Below are positions 1-4,783 of a DNA stretch of 5,847 nt, piece by piece. The DNA lies in contig JAUVGM010000169.1 in assembly GCA_030593785.1 (NCBI GenBank), positions 1-5,847 of the forward strand, in the 5' to 3' direction. Source of the DNA: Gammaproteobacteria bacterium (GTDB lineage: Bacteria; Pseudomonadota; Gammaproteobacteria; UBA6429; Thiohalophilaceae). Positions within the stretch are counted from its first letter, which is position 1. The number at the start of each line of letters is the position of its first letter. The position numbers were made by a program, and so were the translations under genes. The notes under the pieces were generated by a model that was not told the origin of the DNA, searched no databases, and worked only from the letters and a program-made list of their open reading frames with translations.

Positions 1-165
1 CTTTTTATTATGCTATCTCAAGTGATAACGTTACCCCCTCTCATTGTTGAGAGTTTTTTATGGATGGTCGTTATTACTACGTTAATGAGTGGCTATGCCT
101 ATATAGATGAATGGGGCAAACGTGCCTGGAATATTCTAAAAAGGAAAGAGGGTCAGAATGATTGA
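1..165 (+). CDS. CDP-alcohol phosphatidyltransferase family protein, C-terminal fragment
   Basis: The frame is open from the first base to a TGA at 163-165, giving 54 residues of a protein that starts outside the window. The fragment has a hydrophobic final membrane segment (about residues 12-31 of the fragment), then the stretch TTLMSGYAYIDEWGKRAW and a short basic tail. A last helix ending in a TT-x-SG-x-x-Y-x-x-x-WG-x-x-A pattern is typical of the PgsA-like CDP-alcohol phosphatidyltransferases, integral membrane enzymes that swap CMP from a CDP-lipid for an alcohol during phospholipid synthesis. The catalytic D-G-x2-A-R motif lies upstream and cannot be seen, so the substrate is unknown. 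The stop overlaps the next start by 8 bp, suggesting translational coupling to the PerM-like gene. The family call rests on the tail and the neighbourhood only. Confidence 0.6.
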   Translation, partial: LFIMLSQVITLPPLIVESFLWMVVITTLMSGYAYIDEWGKRAWNILKRKEGQND

Positions 166-1207
166 ATCAAGTAAAGGCATTTGGTTAGCTATATTTGTTG
201 TTGTTTCAATTTTAATTTATTTGCTGGCACCGATACTTATGCCTTTTATATCTGCTGCGGTGTTGGCGTATATTGCTGATCCATTGGTAGATAAGCTTGA
301 GAAAAAAATGTCACGCTCAATAGCGGTGAGTGTTGTGTTTTTTGTATTGTCGCTAGGTGCAATATTAGTTTTACTTATTATTTTACCTTTAGTAGAAAAA
401 CAGATCGTGGTATTAGCAGAGAAACTTCCGCTTTATATTGATCGAGCTCAAAATTATCTTTTGCCTTTGTTAAAAGATAAATTTGATTTTGATGTCGCCC
501 GCTTTGATTTAAACATGTTAAAGCAATCATTTTCAGAATATTGGAAGGCCGCAGGTGGTATAGCCGCGAATATAGTCAGCTCAATATCTCATTCGGGTAT
601 AGTTTTAGTCGGTTGGATCGCAAATTTTTTATTAATGTTAGTTGTTACTTTCTATTTACTACGTGACTGGGATATTTTAGTTGCAAAAGTTCATGCACTG
701 ATTCCTCGCAATAATGAGAAAATGATTGTCGTTATTGCAAAAGAGTCAGATGAGGTTATAGGTGCGTTTTTTCGTGGTCAAATGCTGGTGATGCTAGCTT
801 TATCGGTGGTCTATACCGTTGGTTTAATGATTGTCGGGCTTGATACGGCATTGTTAATTGGTGTCTTATCAGGCGTTGTAAGTTTTGTACCGTACCTAGG
901 TTTTATTGTTGGTATAGCTATCGCGAGTATTGCTGCATTAATGCAATTTCAGGAAGCTATGCCCTTGTTGTATGTTGCTATCGTCTTTATGACGGGCCAA
1001 ATGCTAGAGGGCATGTTATTAACGCCCTTGTTAGTTGGCGATAAAATTGGTTTACATCCCGTTGCTGTTATTTTTGCTGTACTTGCAGGAGGACAGTTAT
1101 TTGGTTTTGTCGGTATATTACTGGCTTTACCTGTTGCAGCTGTTATCGCGGTTGTGCTGCGTCATGCGCATGAGTCTTATACGTCAAGCGAACTTTACGC
1201 AAAATAA
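158..1207 (+). CDS. perM: PerM / AI-2E transporter family (UPF0118) inner-membrane protein
   Basis: This is a complete 349-residue polytopic membrane protein, close to the usual family length of about 350. Hydrophobic segments lie around residues 8-40, 55-78, 148-168, 207-227, 230-262, 268-292 and 302-335. A soluble, partly amphipathic stretch at about 80-145 is typical of the family. The most diagnostic part is the C-terminal half: RGQ at 206-208, VSFVPYLG at 241-248, EGMLLTPLLVGDKIGLHP at 284-301, and the Gly-rich LAGGQLFGFVGILLALP at 309-325. The family includes the E. coli AI-2 exporter TqsA and the Na+/H+ antiporters of Halobacillus. The substrate here cannot be told, and the proteins next to hda are usually called PerM. 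The ATG at 158 has GAGGG (148-152) five bases upstream and overlaps the end of the upstream gene. The ORF ends in tandem TAA codons (1205-1210), directly abutting the palindromic element. Confidence 0.88.
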   Translation: MIESSKGIWLAIFVVVSILIYLLAPILMPFISAAVLAYIADPLVDKLEKKMSRSIAVSVVFFVLSLGAILVLLIILPLVEKQIVVLAEKLPLYIDRAQNYLLPLLKDKFDFDVARFDLNMLKQSFSEYWKAAGGIAANIVSSISHSGIVLVGWIANFLLMLVVTFYLLRDWDILVAKVHALIPRNNEKMIVVIAKESDEVIGAFFRGQMLVMLALSVVYTVGLMIVGLDTALLIGVLSGVVSFVPYLGFIVGIAIASIAALMQFQEAMPLLYVAIVFMTGQMLEGMLLTPLLVGDKIGLHPVAVIFAVLAGGQLFGFVGILLALPVAAVIAVVLRHAHESYTSSELYAK

Positions 1208-1210
1208 TAA

Positions 1211-1348
1211 GAGCCCTTTTCACGAATGCTACGAAGCCAGATAACTGCGTTAAAACTTCTTCAAAATGCTCATGTACTAATCGTACACTCCGCTTTTTCA
1301 TCGATTTTGCCTTATTCTTTGACTTCTCGCTATCCGTGTAAAGGACTC
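1211..1348. repeat. 138-bp imperfect palindromic element (MITE-like) between perM and hda
   Basis: The whole segment folds back on itself around a centre near 1280, where TGTAC (1273-1277) and GTACA (1283-1287) flank a 5-base loop. The outer ends, 1211-1224 and 1335-1348, are inverted repeats matching at 12 of 14 positions (GAGCCCTTTTCACG against GAGTCCTTTACACG). Similarity continues inward with mismatches: GAAG (1233-1236) faces CTTC (1323-1326), and AAAA tracts face TTTT tracts. The direct repeat AATAA lies immediately outside each end (1206-1210 and 1349-1353), as a 5-bp target duplication would. The flank is AT-rich, so chance is possible. No ORF lies inside. From memory it resembles interspersed palindromic repeats of marine Gammaproteobacteria. 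Copy number in this genome cannot be seen here. Confidence 0.7.
1341..1347 (+). promoter_or_regulatory. Only Shine-Dalgarno-like sequence before hda, inside the palindrome
   Basis: AAGGACT at 1341-1347 is the only purine-rich SD-like match upstream of the hda ATG at 1360. The distance is longer than usual, 14 bases from the end of AAGGA. It lies in the right terminal arm of the palindrome. In a read-through transcript it could pair with the CCCTTTT of the left arm (1214-1220). The bases closer to the ATG (CAATAAAACATT) have no SD character. Confidence 0.4.
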
Positions 1349-1359
1349 AATAAAACATT

Positions 1360-2031
1360 ATGAACCAACAACTGACACTCGGCATTCATTTGCGTGATGA
1401 CGCAACGTTTGATAATTATTTTGCGGGTCAAAATGAACCTGTTATTCATAACTTGAAAATGCAAAATGAACCCTATGTTTTTTTGTTTGGGATAAACGGA
1501 ACCGGAAAGAGTCATTTATTACAAGCCGCATGTCACCAGGCAGGAAAAGACAGCAGCCCCGTTGTTTATCTACCTTTGGCAGAAGAAGGTCTCATGCCTG
1601 CTATGCTCGAAGGGTTAGAAAATATGTCATTGATTGCCCTGGATGATATTCAGAATGTAATGGGAGATGAAGCCTGGGAACAGGCATTGTTTAATTTATA
1701 CAATCGCGTCAGAGAAACCGGTGCGAATATGATTGTTTCTTCAATTGAGCCTCTTGCTTCGCTAAATATAAAGTTGGCAGACTTAAAGTCAAGATTGTCC
1801 TGGGGGCCAACATATAAATTAACGGCATTAAGCGATAAAGAAAAGCAGCTTGCATTACAGCAACGGGCAAAAAACCGGGGCCTGGATTTAGCCGATGATG
1901 TAGTAGCATATTTATTGAAACGCAGTCCGCGAGATATGAACAGTCTTTTTTCTTTGTTTGAAAAACTCGATAATGCCTCAATGGTTGAAAAAAGAAAACT
2001 TACCATACCGTTTATTAAAGACTATCTTTAA
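1360..2031 (+). CDS. hda: DnaA regulatory inactivator Hda
   Basis: This 223-residue AAA+ protein resembles domain III of DnaA. Hda, bound to the DNA-loaded sliding clamp, stimulates hydrolysis of DnaA-ATP and so prevents re-initiation of replication. Visible motifs are an N-terminal clamp-binding-like QLTLGI (residues 4-9), Walker A GINGTGKS (44-51), Walker B LIALDDI (91-97), the box VII SRL with the candidate arginine finger R145, and a sensor-2-like RDMNSLF (191-197, R191). The C terminus, RKLTIPFIKDYL, is nearly the same as the end of E. coli Hda, and the length is close to the usual 230 or so. The ATG at 1360 gives MNQQLTLGIHLRDDATF, the standard Hda opening, so the start is secure despite the poor SD. 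It has no DnaA domain IV helix-turn-helix, which rules out DnaA itself. I see no convincing promoter in the gap before it, so it may depend on read-through from perM. Confidence 0.95.
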   Translation: MNQQLTLGIHLRDDATFDNYFAGQNEPVIHNLKMQNEPYVFLFGINGTGKSHLLQAACHQAGKDSSPVVYLPLAEEGLMPAMLEGLENMSLIALDDIQNVMGDEAWEQALFNLYNRVRETGANMIVSSIEPLASLNIKLADLKSRLSWGPTYKLTALSDKEKQLALQQRAKNRGLDLADDVVAYLLKRSPRDMNSLFSLFEKLDNASMVEKRKLTIPFIKDYL

Positions 2032-2032
2032 T

Positions 2033-2069
2033 AATAGGAGATATGAGAACCATAGGCGATTCTCCTATT
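2033..2069 (+). terminator. Stem-loop just after hda
   Basis: AATAGGAGA (2033-2041) and TCTCCTATT (2061-2069) form a perfect 9-bp stem starting two bases after the hda stop. A second small stem, TATG/CATA (2042-2045 with 2051-2054), can form inside the loop. There is no T-run after the stem (CAAAACTATG follows), so this is at best a weak or assisted terminator, or a 3'-end stabilising hairpin. Confidence 0.4.
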
Positions 2070-2077
2070 CAAAACTA

Positions 2078-2156
2078 TGTAGGTTGGTTCAAGCGTAGCG
2101 GAACCAATATTTTAATGCTGTTGGGTTCGTCGTTTTACTCCTTAACCTAACTTACA
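2078..2156. repeat. 79-bp palindromic intergenic repeat, degenerate right arm
   Basis: The ends are inverted: TGTAGGTT (2078-2085) faces AACCTAACTTACA (2144-2156), whose reverse complement is TGTAAGTTAGGTT. The left half contains a perfect 7-bp hairpin, TTGGTTC (2084-2090) and GAACCAA (2101-2107), with the loop AAGCGTAGCG. TTGGGTTC at 2121-2128 can pair with the same GAACCAA as an alternative. The architecture matches, from memory, the widespread bacterial intergenic repeats that begin TGTAGGTTGGGTT and end AACCCAACCTACA. The right half here is eroded. It lies between convergent genes and may act as a two-way terminator or transcript-end structure. Confidence 0.6.
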
Positions 2157-2190
2157 CTTTCTGAGTTCAACTGCGTGTCAATTAAATCTA

Positions 2191-2220
2191 GCCTGGATGC
2201 AGCGCAGCGGAATCCGGGGA
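2191..2220. repeat. Short hairpin repeat (CCTGGAT...ATCCGGG type) at convergent 3' ends
   Basis: CCTGGAT (2192-2198) pairs with ATCCGGG (2212-2218), six canonical pairs plus one G-T, around the loop GCAGCGCAGCGGA. It sits 4 bp from the stop codon of the DUF2069 gene on the opposite strand. The core AGCGCAGCGGA is nearly the same as AGCGTAGCGGA in the neighbouring 2078-2156 repeat, so the two may belong to one superfamily of hairpin repeats. From memory, copies of this GGATTCCGCTGCGC-type sequence are common between genes in many Proteobacteria. Confidence 0.5.
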
Positions 2221-2222
2221 GT

Positions 2223-2621
2223 TTACTCTTCTGTATTTTTAGCTACTTCTTTTAAAGCACGTCCTTGTAGTCTCGCAAAATATATCGCGCCAATATAAAT
2301 TTGTACACTAAGAATTATTTCAATAATGGCATATATACGTTCATTAGCATTTGCCCATGCTTCGACTGTGCCGTGCATAAAGTAAAGTAATATTACAAAA
2401 CTTGTCCAGGCATAGGTGTAGGGATTTTCCTTCAGCAAACCTCTTAAGGGAAATAATAGTGGGGCAATAATAAATCCAAGTAATATCCATGGTTTATTTT
2501 CGGCAGGGAACATAAATCCATGCCAAACAATCAATAATAATAAAAGGGCAAAGTAACCGCTTAGGGTTAAGTAAAGTGAAGTCCTGGGAGTCATAAACTT
2601 AGGTGAAAAGTTGAGTAACAT
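2223..2621 (-). CDS. DUF2069 family small inner-membrane protein
   Basis: The 132-residue protein has four hydrophobic segments, at about residues 17-35, 43-58, 70-86 and 97-115. The family signature is clear: a WHG in the first helix region, PLLFPLRGLL at 54-63, YTYAWTSFVILLYFMHGTVEAW at 68-89, and a last helix ending in YFARLQGR. DUF2069 has no established biochemical role; members often sit beside wrbA and arsC, as here. The ATG at 2621 is 17 bp after the wrbA stop with only a weak GAGAT-type SD. An internal ATG at 2594 (Met10) is possible but has no better SD, so I kept the longer form. It is the last gene of the arsC-wrbA-DUF2069 operon. Function is unknown beyond an integral membrane protein with probable links to its redox neighbours. 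Confidence 0.85.
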   Translation of the reverse strand: MLLNFSPKFMTPRTSLYLTLSGYFALLLLLIVWHGFMFPAENKPWILLGFIIAPLLFPLRGLLKENPYTYAWTSFVILLYFMHGTVEAWANANERIYAIIEIILSVQIYIGAIYFARLQGRALKEVAKNTEE

Positions 2622-2638
2622 ACTATTAATTTATCTCG

Positions 2639-3253
2639 TTATGTATTTGTTCTAATTAAACTTGCATTCAGCTGAGCTTGTGCAGTTAAAGCCAAACGTT
2701 TACCAAGGGCTTTGCATAGCGTTTTTTCATCATCACTTAAAGGTAAGTCACCATTAACTCCGGATGTATGGCTTGCGCCATAAGGTGTTCCCCCTGTTTG
2801 CGTTTTTAAAAGCGTTGTTTCGGTATACGGGATGCCAATAAGTTGCATACCATGGTGGAGCAAAGGCAACATCATGGAAAGCAGAGTGCTCTCTTGTCCG
2901 CCATGCAAACTTGAGGTTGAAGTAAATACTGCGGCAGGCTTATTAACCATTTCACCGGATAACCAAAGTGGACTGGTGCTATCAAAAAAATATTTTAGTT
3001 CAGCAGCCATATTACCAAAATGAGTAGGGCTACCTACTGCCAGCGCAATACATTCTTGTAAGTCATCAAGCGAGACATAGGGTGCGCCTGATTCCGGGAT
3101 ATCAGCTTCGGTGGCTTCTGTTACAGTTGAGATATTGGGTACCGTTCGTAACCTTGCGTTACAACCACCTTCTTCAATACCCGCTGCAATTTGTTGTGCC
3201 ATGTCTGCTGTTGCGCCATGACGACTATAATAAAGTACAAGAATATCATTCAT
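2639..3253 (-). CDS. wrbA: WrbA-type NAD(P)H:quinone oxidoreductase
   Basis: This is a 204-residue flavodoxin-fold protein, matching the usual length of about 200. WrbA is a tetrameric cytoplasmic FMN enzyme that reduces quinones by two electrons using NAD(P)H, avoiding semiquinone radicals. The FMN phosphate loop is SRHGAT (residues 10-15). The flavin-contacting loops are PTHFGNMAAELKYFFD (76-91) and TSTSSLHGGQEST (111-123), and the late signature is GGTPYGASHTSG (154-165). Its ATG at 3253 shares one base with the arsC stop codon (TAATG), a strong sign of translational coupling, and there is little SD of its own. Compared with E. coli WrbA the segment at about 42-58 is variable. The family assignment is firm; the physiological quinone is not known. 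Confidence 0.93.
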   Translation of the reverse strand: MNDILVLYYSRHGATADMAQQIAAGIEEGGCNARLRTVPNISTVTEATEADIPESGAPYVSLDDLQECIALAVGSPTHFGNMAAELKYFFDSTSPLWLSGEMVNKPAAVFTSTSSLHGGQESTLLSMMLPLLHHGMQLIGIPYTETTLLKTQTGGTPYGASHTSGVNGDLPLSDDEKTLCKALGKRLALTAQAQLNASLIRTNT

Positions 3254-3603
3254 TAGCTTAATATTTTCTTTACGTTTTCAATAGGGCGGCCAATTGCAAT
3301 ACCTTTATTAGTAATAACAATTGGGCGTTCTATTAATATAGGATTTTCGATCATGGCTTTAATTAAAGCCTCGCGAGACAAGCTCTCATCATCCAGCCCC
3401 AGCGTTTTATATTCGTCCTGACCTTTACGCATGAGTTCGCGTGGTTCCATTTTAAGACCTGTGAGTATTTTTTCGAGAGCATCTGCATCAGGAGGGGTAT
3501 TCAAATATTCGATGACTTCCGTTTCAATGCCCTTTTCATGTAGCAGTTCAAGTGTCTGGCGAGATTTTGAACAACGAGGATTGTGGTATATTTTAGTGCT
3601 CAT
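3253..3603 (-). CDS. arsC: ArsC/Spx-family arsenate reductase-like protein (YfgD type)
   Basis: This 116-residue cytoplasmic protein has the thioredoxin-like fold of glutaredoxin-linked arsenate reductases. The opening IYHNPRCSKSRQTL carries the single catalytic cysteine (C11) in the C-S-K-S-R context. The C-terminal ERPIVITNKGIAIGRP holds the cis-proline loop and the conserved arginines. It closely follows E. coli YfgD, a relative of ArsC near hda; that clade is annotated arsenate reductase, but true arsenate detoxification is not shown by sequence. No arsR, arsB or acr3 is near. A longer reading from ATG 3621 would add MRLIKI; I chose 3603 because family members begin just before KIYHNPRCS, although neither start has a good SD. 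A TAAAAT box on the minus strand (3641-3646) could promote the operon. Confidence 0.9.
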   Translation of the reverse strand: MSTKIYHNPRCSKSRQTLELLHEKGIETEVIEYLNTPPDADALEKILTGLKMEPRELMRKGQDEYKTLGLDDESLSREALIKAMIENPILIERPIVITNKGIAIGRPIENVKKILS

Positions 3604-3640
3604 AATTTTAATTAGTCTCATCTAATTCGGAGTGACGTTC

Positions 3641-3646
3641 ATTTTA
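3641..3646 (-). promoter_or_regulatory. Possible -10 box for the arsC-wrbA-DUF2069 operon
   Basis: Read on the minus strand, 3646-3641 is TAAAAT, five of six matches to a sigma70 -10 box, about 38 bases before the arsC ATG. No good -35 box is found at 16-18 bp upstream. A small inverted repeat, ATTAG (3611-3615) and CTAAT (3622-3626), falls in the leader between this box and the start codon. Confidence 0.25.
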
Positions 3647-3683
3647 CCCTAGTATGGATTAAATAAGTTTAAACGCGGCTTTC

Positions 3684-3712
3684 TTGACAGCATTTAACTA
3701 TTCTTTCATGAT
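3684..3712 (+). promoter_or_regulatory. Sigma70-like promoter for the DUF4398 lipoprotein gene
   Basis: A perfect TTGACA -35 box (3684-3689) is followed after 17 bp by CATGAT (3707-3712), four of six matches to the -10 consensus. Transcription would begin near 3719, giving a leader of about 32 bases before the ATG at 3751. An 8-bp palindrome, GTTTAAAC (3667-3674), lies just upstream and could be an operator, but this is unsupported. Confidence 0.5.
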
Positions 3713-3750
3713 TGAGCATACATTTCAGCAGGGATATATTAACTGATTTC

Positions 3751-4071
3751 ATGTTATTTAAACGCATACAAAAACCATTCCTTTCAACCGTAACTCTAGT
3801 CATACTAGCTTTATCTATCAGTGCGTGTGCGGTAACAGCACCGGTACAAGAGATGAGCAATGCCAGGCAATCGATTAAAGCGGCAAAAGATGCAAATGCT
3901 GAGAAATTAGCAACGGATGTACTCTCTGAAGCAAAGCAGCGATTACGCTATGCAATACGTGAACTTGATGCGGGTGAATATGAAAAAGCAAGAATATTAG
4001 CTCTTGAAGCAAAACACTTAGCATTAAAAGCGCGTCAGCTATCCGAGAGCAATACCAATCGACAACAATAA
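3751..4071 (+). CDS. Small DUF4398-type lipoprotein
   Basis: From ATG 3751 the protein has 106 residues: a basic N-end (MLFKRIQK), a hydrophobic core, and the lipobox ISAC with the acylated Cys at position 26. The mature part is almost entirely helical and rich in Ala, Lys, Glu and Leu, with alanines spaced as in the DUF4398 family (for example ARQSIKAAKDA, DVLSEAKQRL and ALEAKHLALKARQL). It probably forms a helical hairpin or coiled-coil bundle anchored to the envelope. The residue after Cys is Ala, not Asp, which favours sorting to the outer membrane by Lol. Members often accompany OmpA or LysM proteins, and a LysM lipoprotein follows here. An upstream in-frame TTG at 3712 would add 13 residues before the signal peptide and lies in the promoter -10 box, so I reject it. 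GGGA at 3731-3734 is too far away to be a good SD. Function unknown. Confidence 0.8.
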   Translation: MLFKRIQKPFLSTVTLVILALSISACAVTAPVQEMSNARQSIKAAKDANAEKLATDVLSEAKQRLRYAIRELDAGEYEKARILALEAKHLALKARQLSESNTNRQQ

Positions 4072-4145
4072 AACTGATTAAAATAGTCGAGAATAGGATA
4101 GATCTATAGAAAGCGTAACTTAATCACAAACTTGCAAGTACTTCC

Positions 4146-4187
4146 TTGACGTAGGCTTGAGCCGATGCTAATTTGCGTATATATAAT
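4146..4187 (+). promoter_or_regulatory. Probable promoter of the LysM lipoprotein gene
   Basis: TATAAT, a perfect -10 box, lies at 4182-4187. The nearest -35 candidate is TTGAGC at 4157-4162, with a 19-bp spacer, slightly long. A better -35 sequence, TTGACG (4146-4151), pairs only with a poor -10 (TAATTT, 4169-4174) at 17 bp. Transcription from the TATAAT box would leave a leader of about 65 bases before the ATG at 4261. Confidence 0.4.
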
Positions 4188-4194
4188 TACAATG

Positions 4195-4252
4195 ATGCTT
4201 TGAAGATGGTCTAAAGCATTGAATTTTAAAGAATAATTAATTCTTCTGGAGC
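4195..4252 (+). promoter_or_regulatory. Structured 5' leader and SD of the LysM gene
   Basis: Two hairpins can form in the leader: ATGCTTT (4195-4201) with AAAGCAT (4213-4219), 7 bp with an 11-base loop, and AAGAAT (4229-4234) with ATTCTT (4240-4245), 6 bp with a 5-base loop. The second ends directly before the SD, TGGAGC (GGAG at 4248-4251), which lies nine bases before the ATG. The stems leave the SD free, so they may protect the message more than block translation. It matches no riboswitch class I recognise. Confidence 0.35.
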
Positions 4253-4260
4253 TTAAAATA

Positions 4261-4683
4261 ATGAAATTTAATAAAATGCTAAAACTGACGGGTTTATTGG
4301 GAGCATTTACTCTCGCTATAGGCTGTGCTGGACCTGCAGATAAGCCTGAGGAACCAGTTGTTGCTGATAAACCTGCTACTACTGAGCCTGCTGAGCCTGC
4401 CGCTACAACGAGTGACACATCTTCTTATGAAGTTAATCAGGGTGATCATCTTTGGGGTATTTCTGATAAATCTTACGGAAACCCATATAAATGGCCTTTA
4501 ATTTATAAAGCGAACAGCGATAAAATTAAAGATGCTGATTTAATTTATCCTGGTCAGGTTTTCGATATTGATTCAGATCCGAGTGGTGCTGATAGTGCTG
4601 CAGCAATCAACCATGCTAAAACACGTGGTAGCTGGTCAATTGGTGTTACTGAAGATTCGGATAAAGCTTATTTAGCACAATAA
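4261..4683 (+). CDS. LysM-domain lipoprotein
   Basis: The 140-residue protein begins with a lipoprotein signal (MKFNKMLKLTGLLGAFTL) and the lipobox AIGC, acylated at Cys22. Residues 23-54 are an acidic Pro/Ala/Thr linker with EPAEP-like repeats. A single LysM domain spans about 56-103, from YEVNQGDHLWGIS to LIYPGQVFDI, with the usual GD-x-LW and P-G-Q motifs; LysM binds peptidoglycan N-acetylglucosamine chains. A tail of 37 residues after the domain contains RGSWSIGV and matches nothing I know. There is no hydrolase domain, so it probably tethers an outer-membrane lipid anchor to the wall or helps another protein bind it. The gene has a good SD, its own probable promoter, and a strong terminator, so it looks monocistronic. 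Codons are rich in T-ending GCT and GAT, which may suggest high expression. Confidence 0.88.
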   Translation: MKFNKMLKLTGLLGAFTLAIGCAGPADKPEEPVVADKPATTEPAEPAATTSDTSSYEVNQGDHLWGISDKSYGNPYKWPLIYKANSDKIKDADLIYPGQVFDIDSDPSGADSAAAINHAKTRGSWSIGVTEDSDKAYLAQ

Positions 4684-4708
4684 TAATTATAAATAAGTTG
4701 TATTTTGT

Positions 4709-4732
4709 GGGCTCCTTTTAGGAGCCCTTTTT
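4709..4732 (+). terminator. Intrinsic terminator of the LysM gene
   Basis: GGGCTCCT (4709-4716) and AGGAGCCC (4720-4727) form a perfect 8-bp GC-rich stem with a 3-base loop, followed at once by TTTTT (4728-4732). It starts 25 bases after the stop codon. This is a textbook rho-independent terminator and isolates the LysM gene from the downstream yihY-like gene. Confidence 0.93.
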
Positions 4733-4783
4733 AATTCTAGCGATTATTCCACCTTTTATTTCAGAATAATAAAGGGAGTAGAT

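Noticed and set aside
1035..1244. Open frame overlapping the 3' end of perM on the + strand
   Set aside because: It lies in another frame of a clearly coding membrane gene, has no SD or known motifs, and runs into the palindromic element.
1319..1347. TTGACT at 1319-1324 as the -35 of an hda promoter
   Set aside because: No -10-like sequence exists at 15-19 bp spacing; the bases there are AAGGACT.
1650..2006. Antisense open frames within hda
   Set aside because: They mirror a well-conserved AAA+ coding sequence and show no domain, start signal or family resemblance.
3604..3621. ATG at 3621 as the arsC start
   Set aside because: It adds MRLIKI before the usual family start, has no SD, and would leave only about 13 bases of leader from the possible promoter. 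It remains a minor alternative.
3712..3750. TTG start at 3712 for the DUF4398 lipoprotein, adding 13 residues
   Set aside because: It would place polar residues before a normal lipoprotein signal, and it overlaps the -10 box of the likely promoter. ATG 3751 gives a proper signal peptide and lipobox.
4098..4107. 10-bp palindrome ATAGATCTAT between the two lipoprotein genes
   Set aside because: A short AT-rich palindrome of this kind is expected by chance; it is not tied to a promoter or a repeat nearby.
4104..4418. Minus-strand open frame across the LysM leader and gene start
   Set aside because: Its low-complexity Ala/Ser/Gly sequence is the reverse of the Pro/Ala linker, and it covers a real leader and signal peptide.
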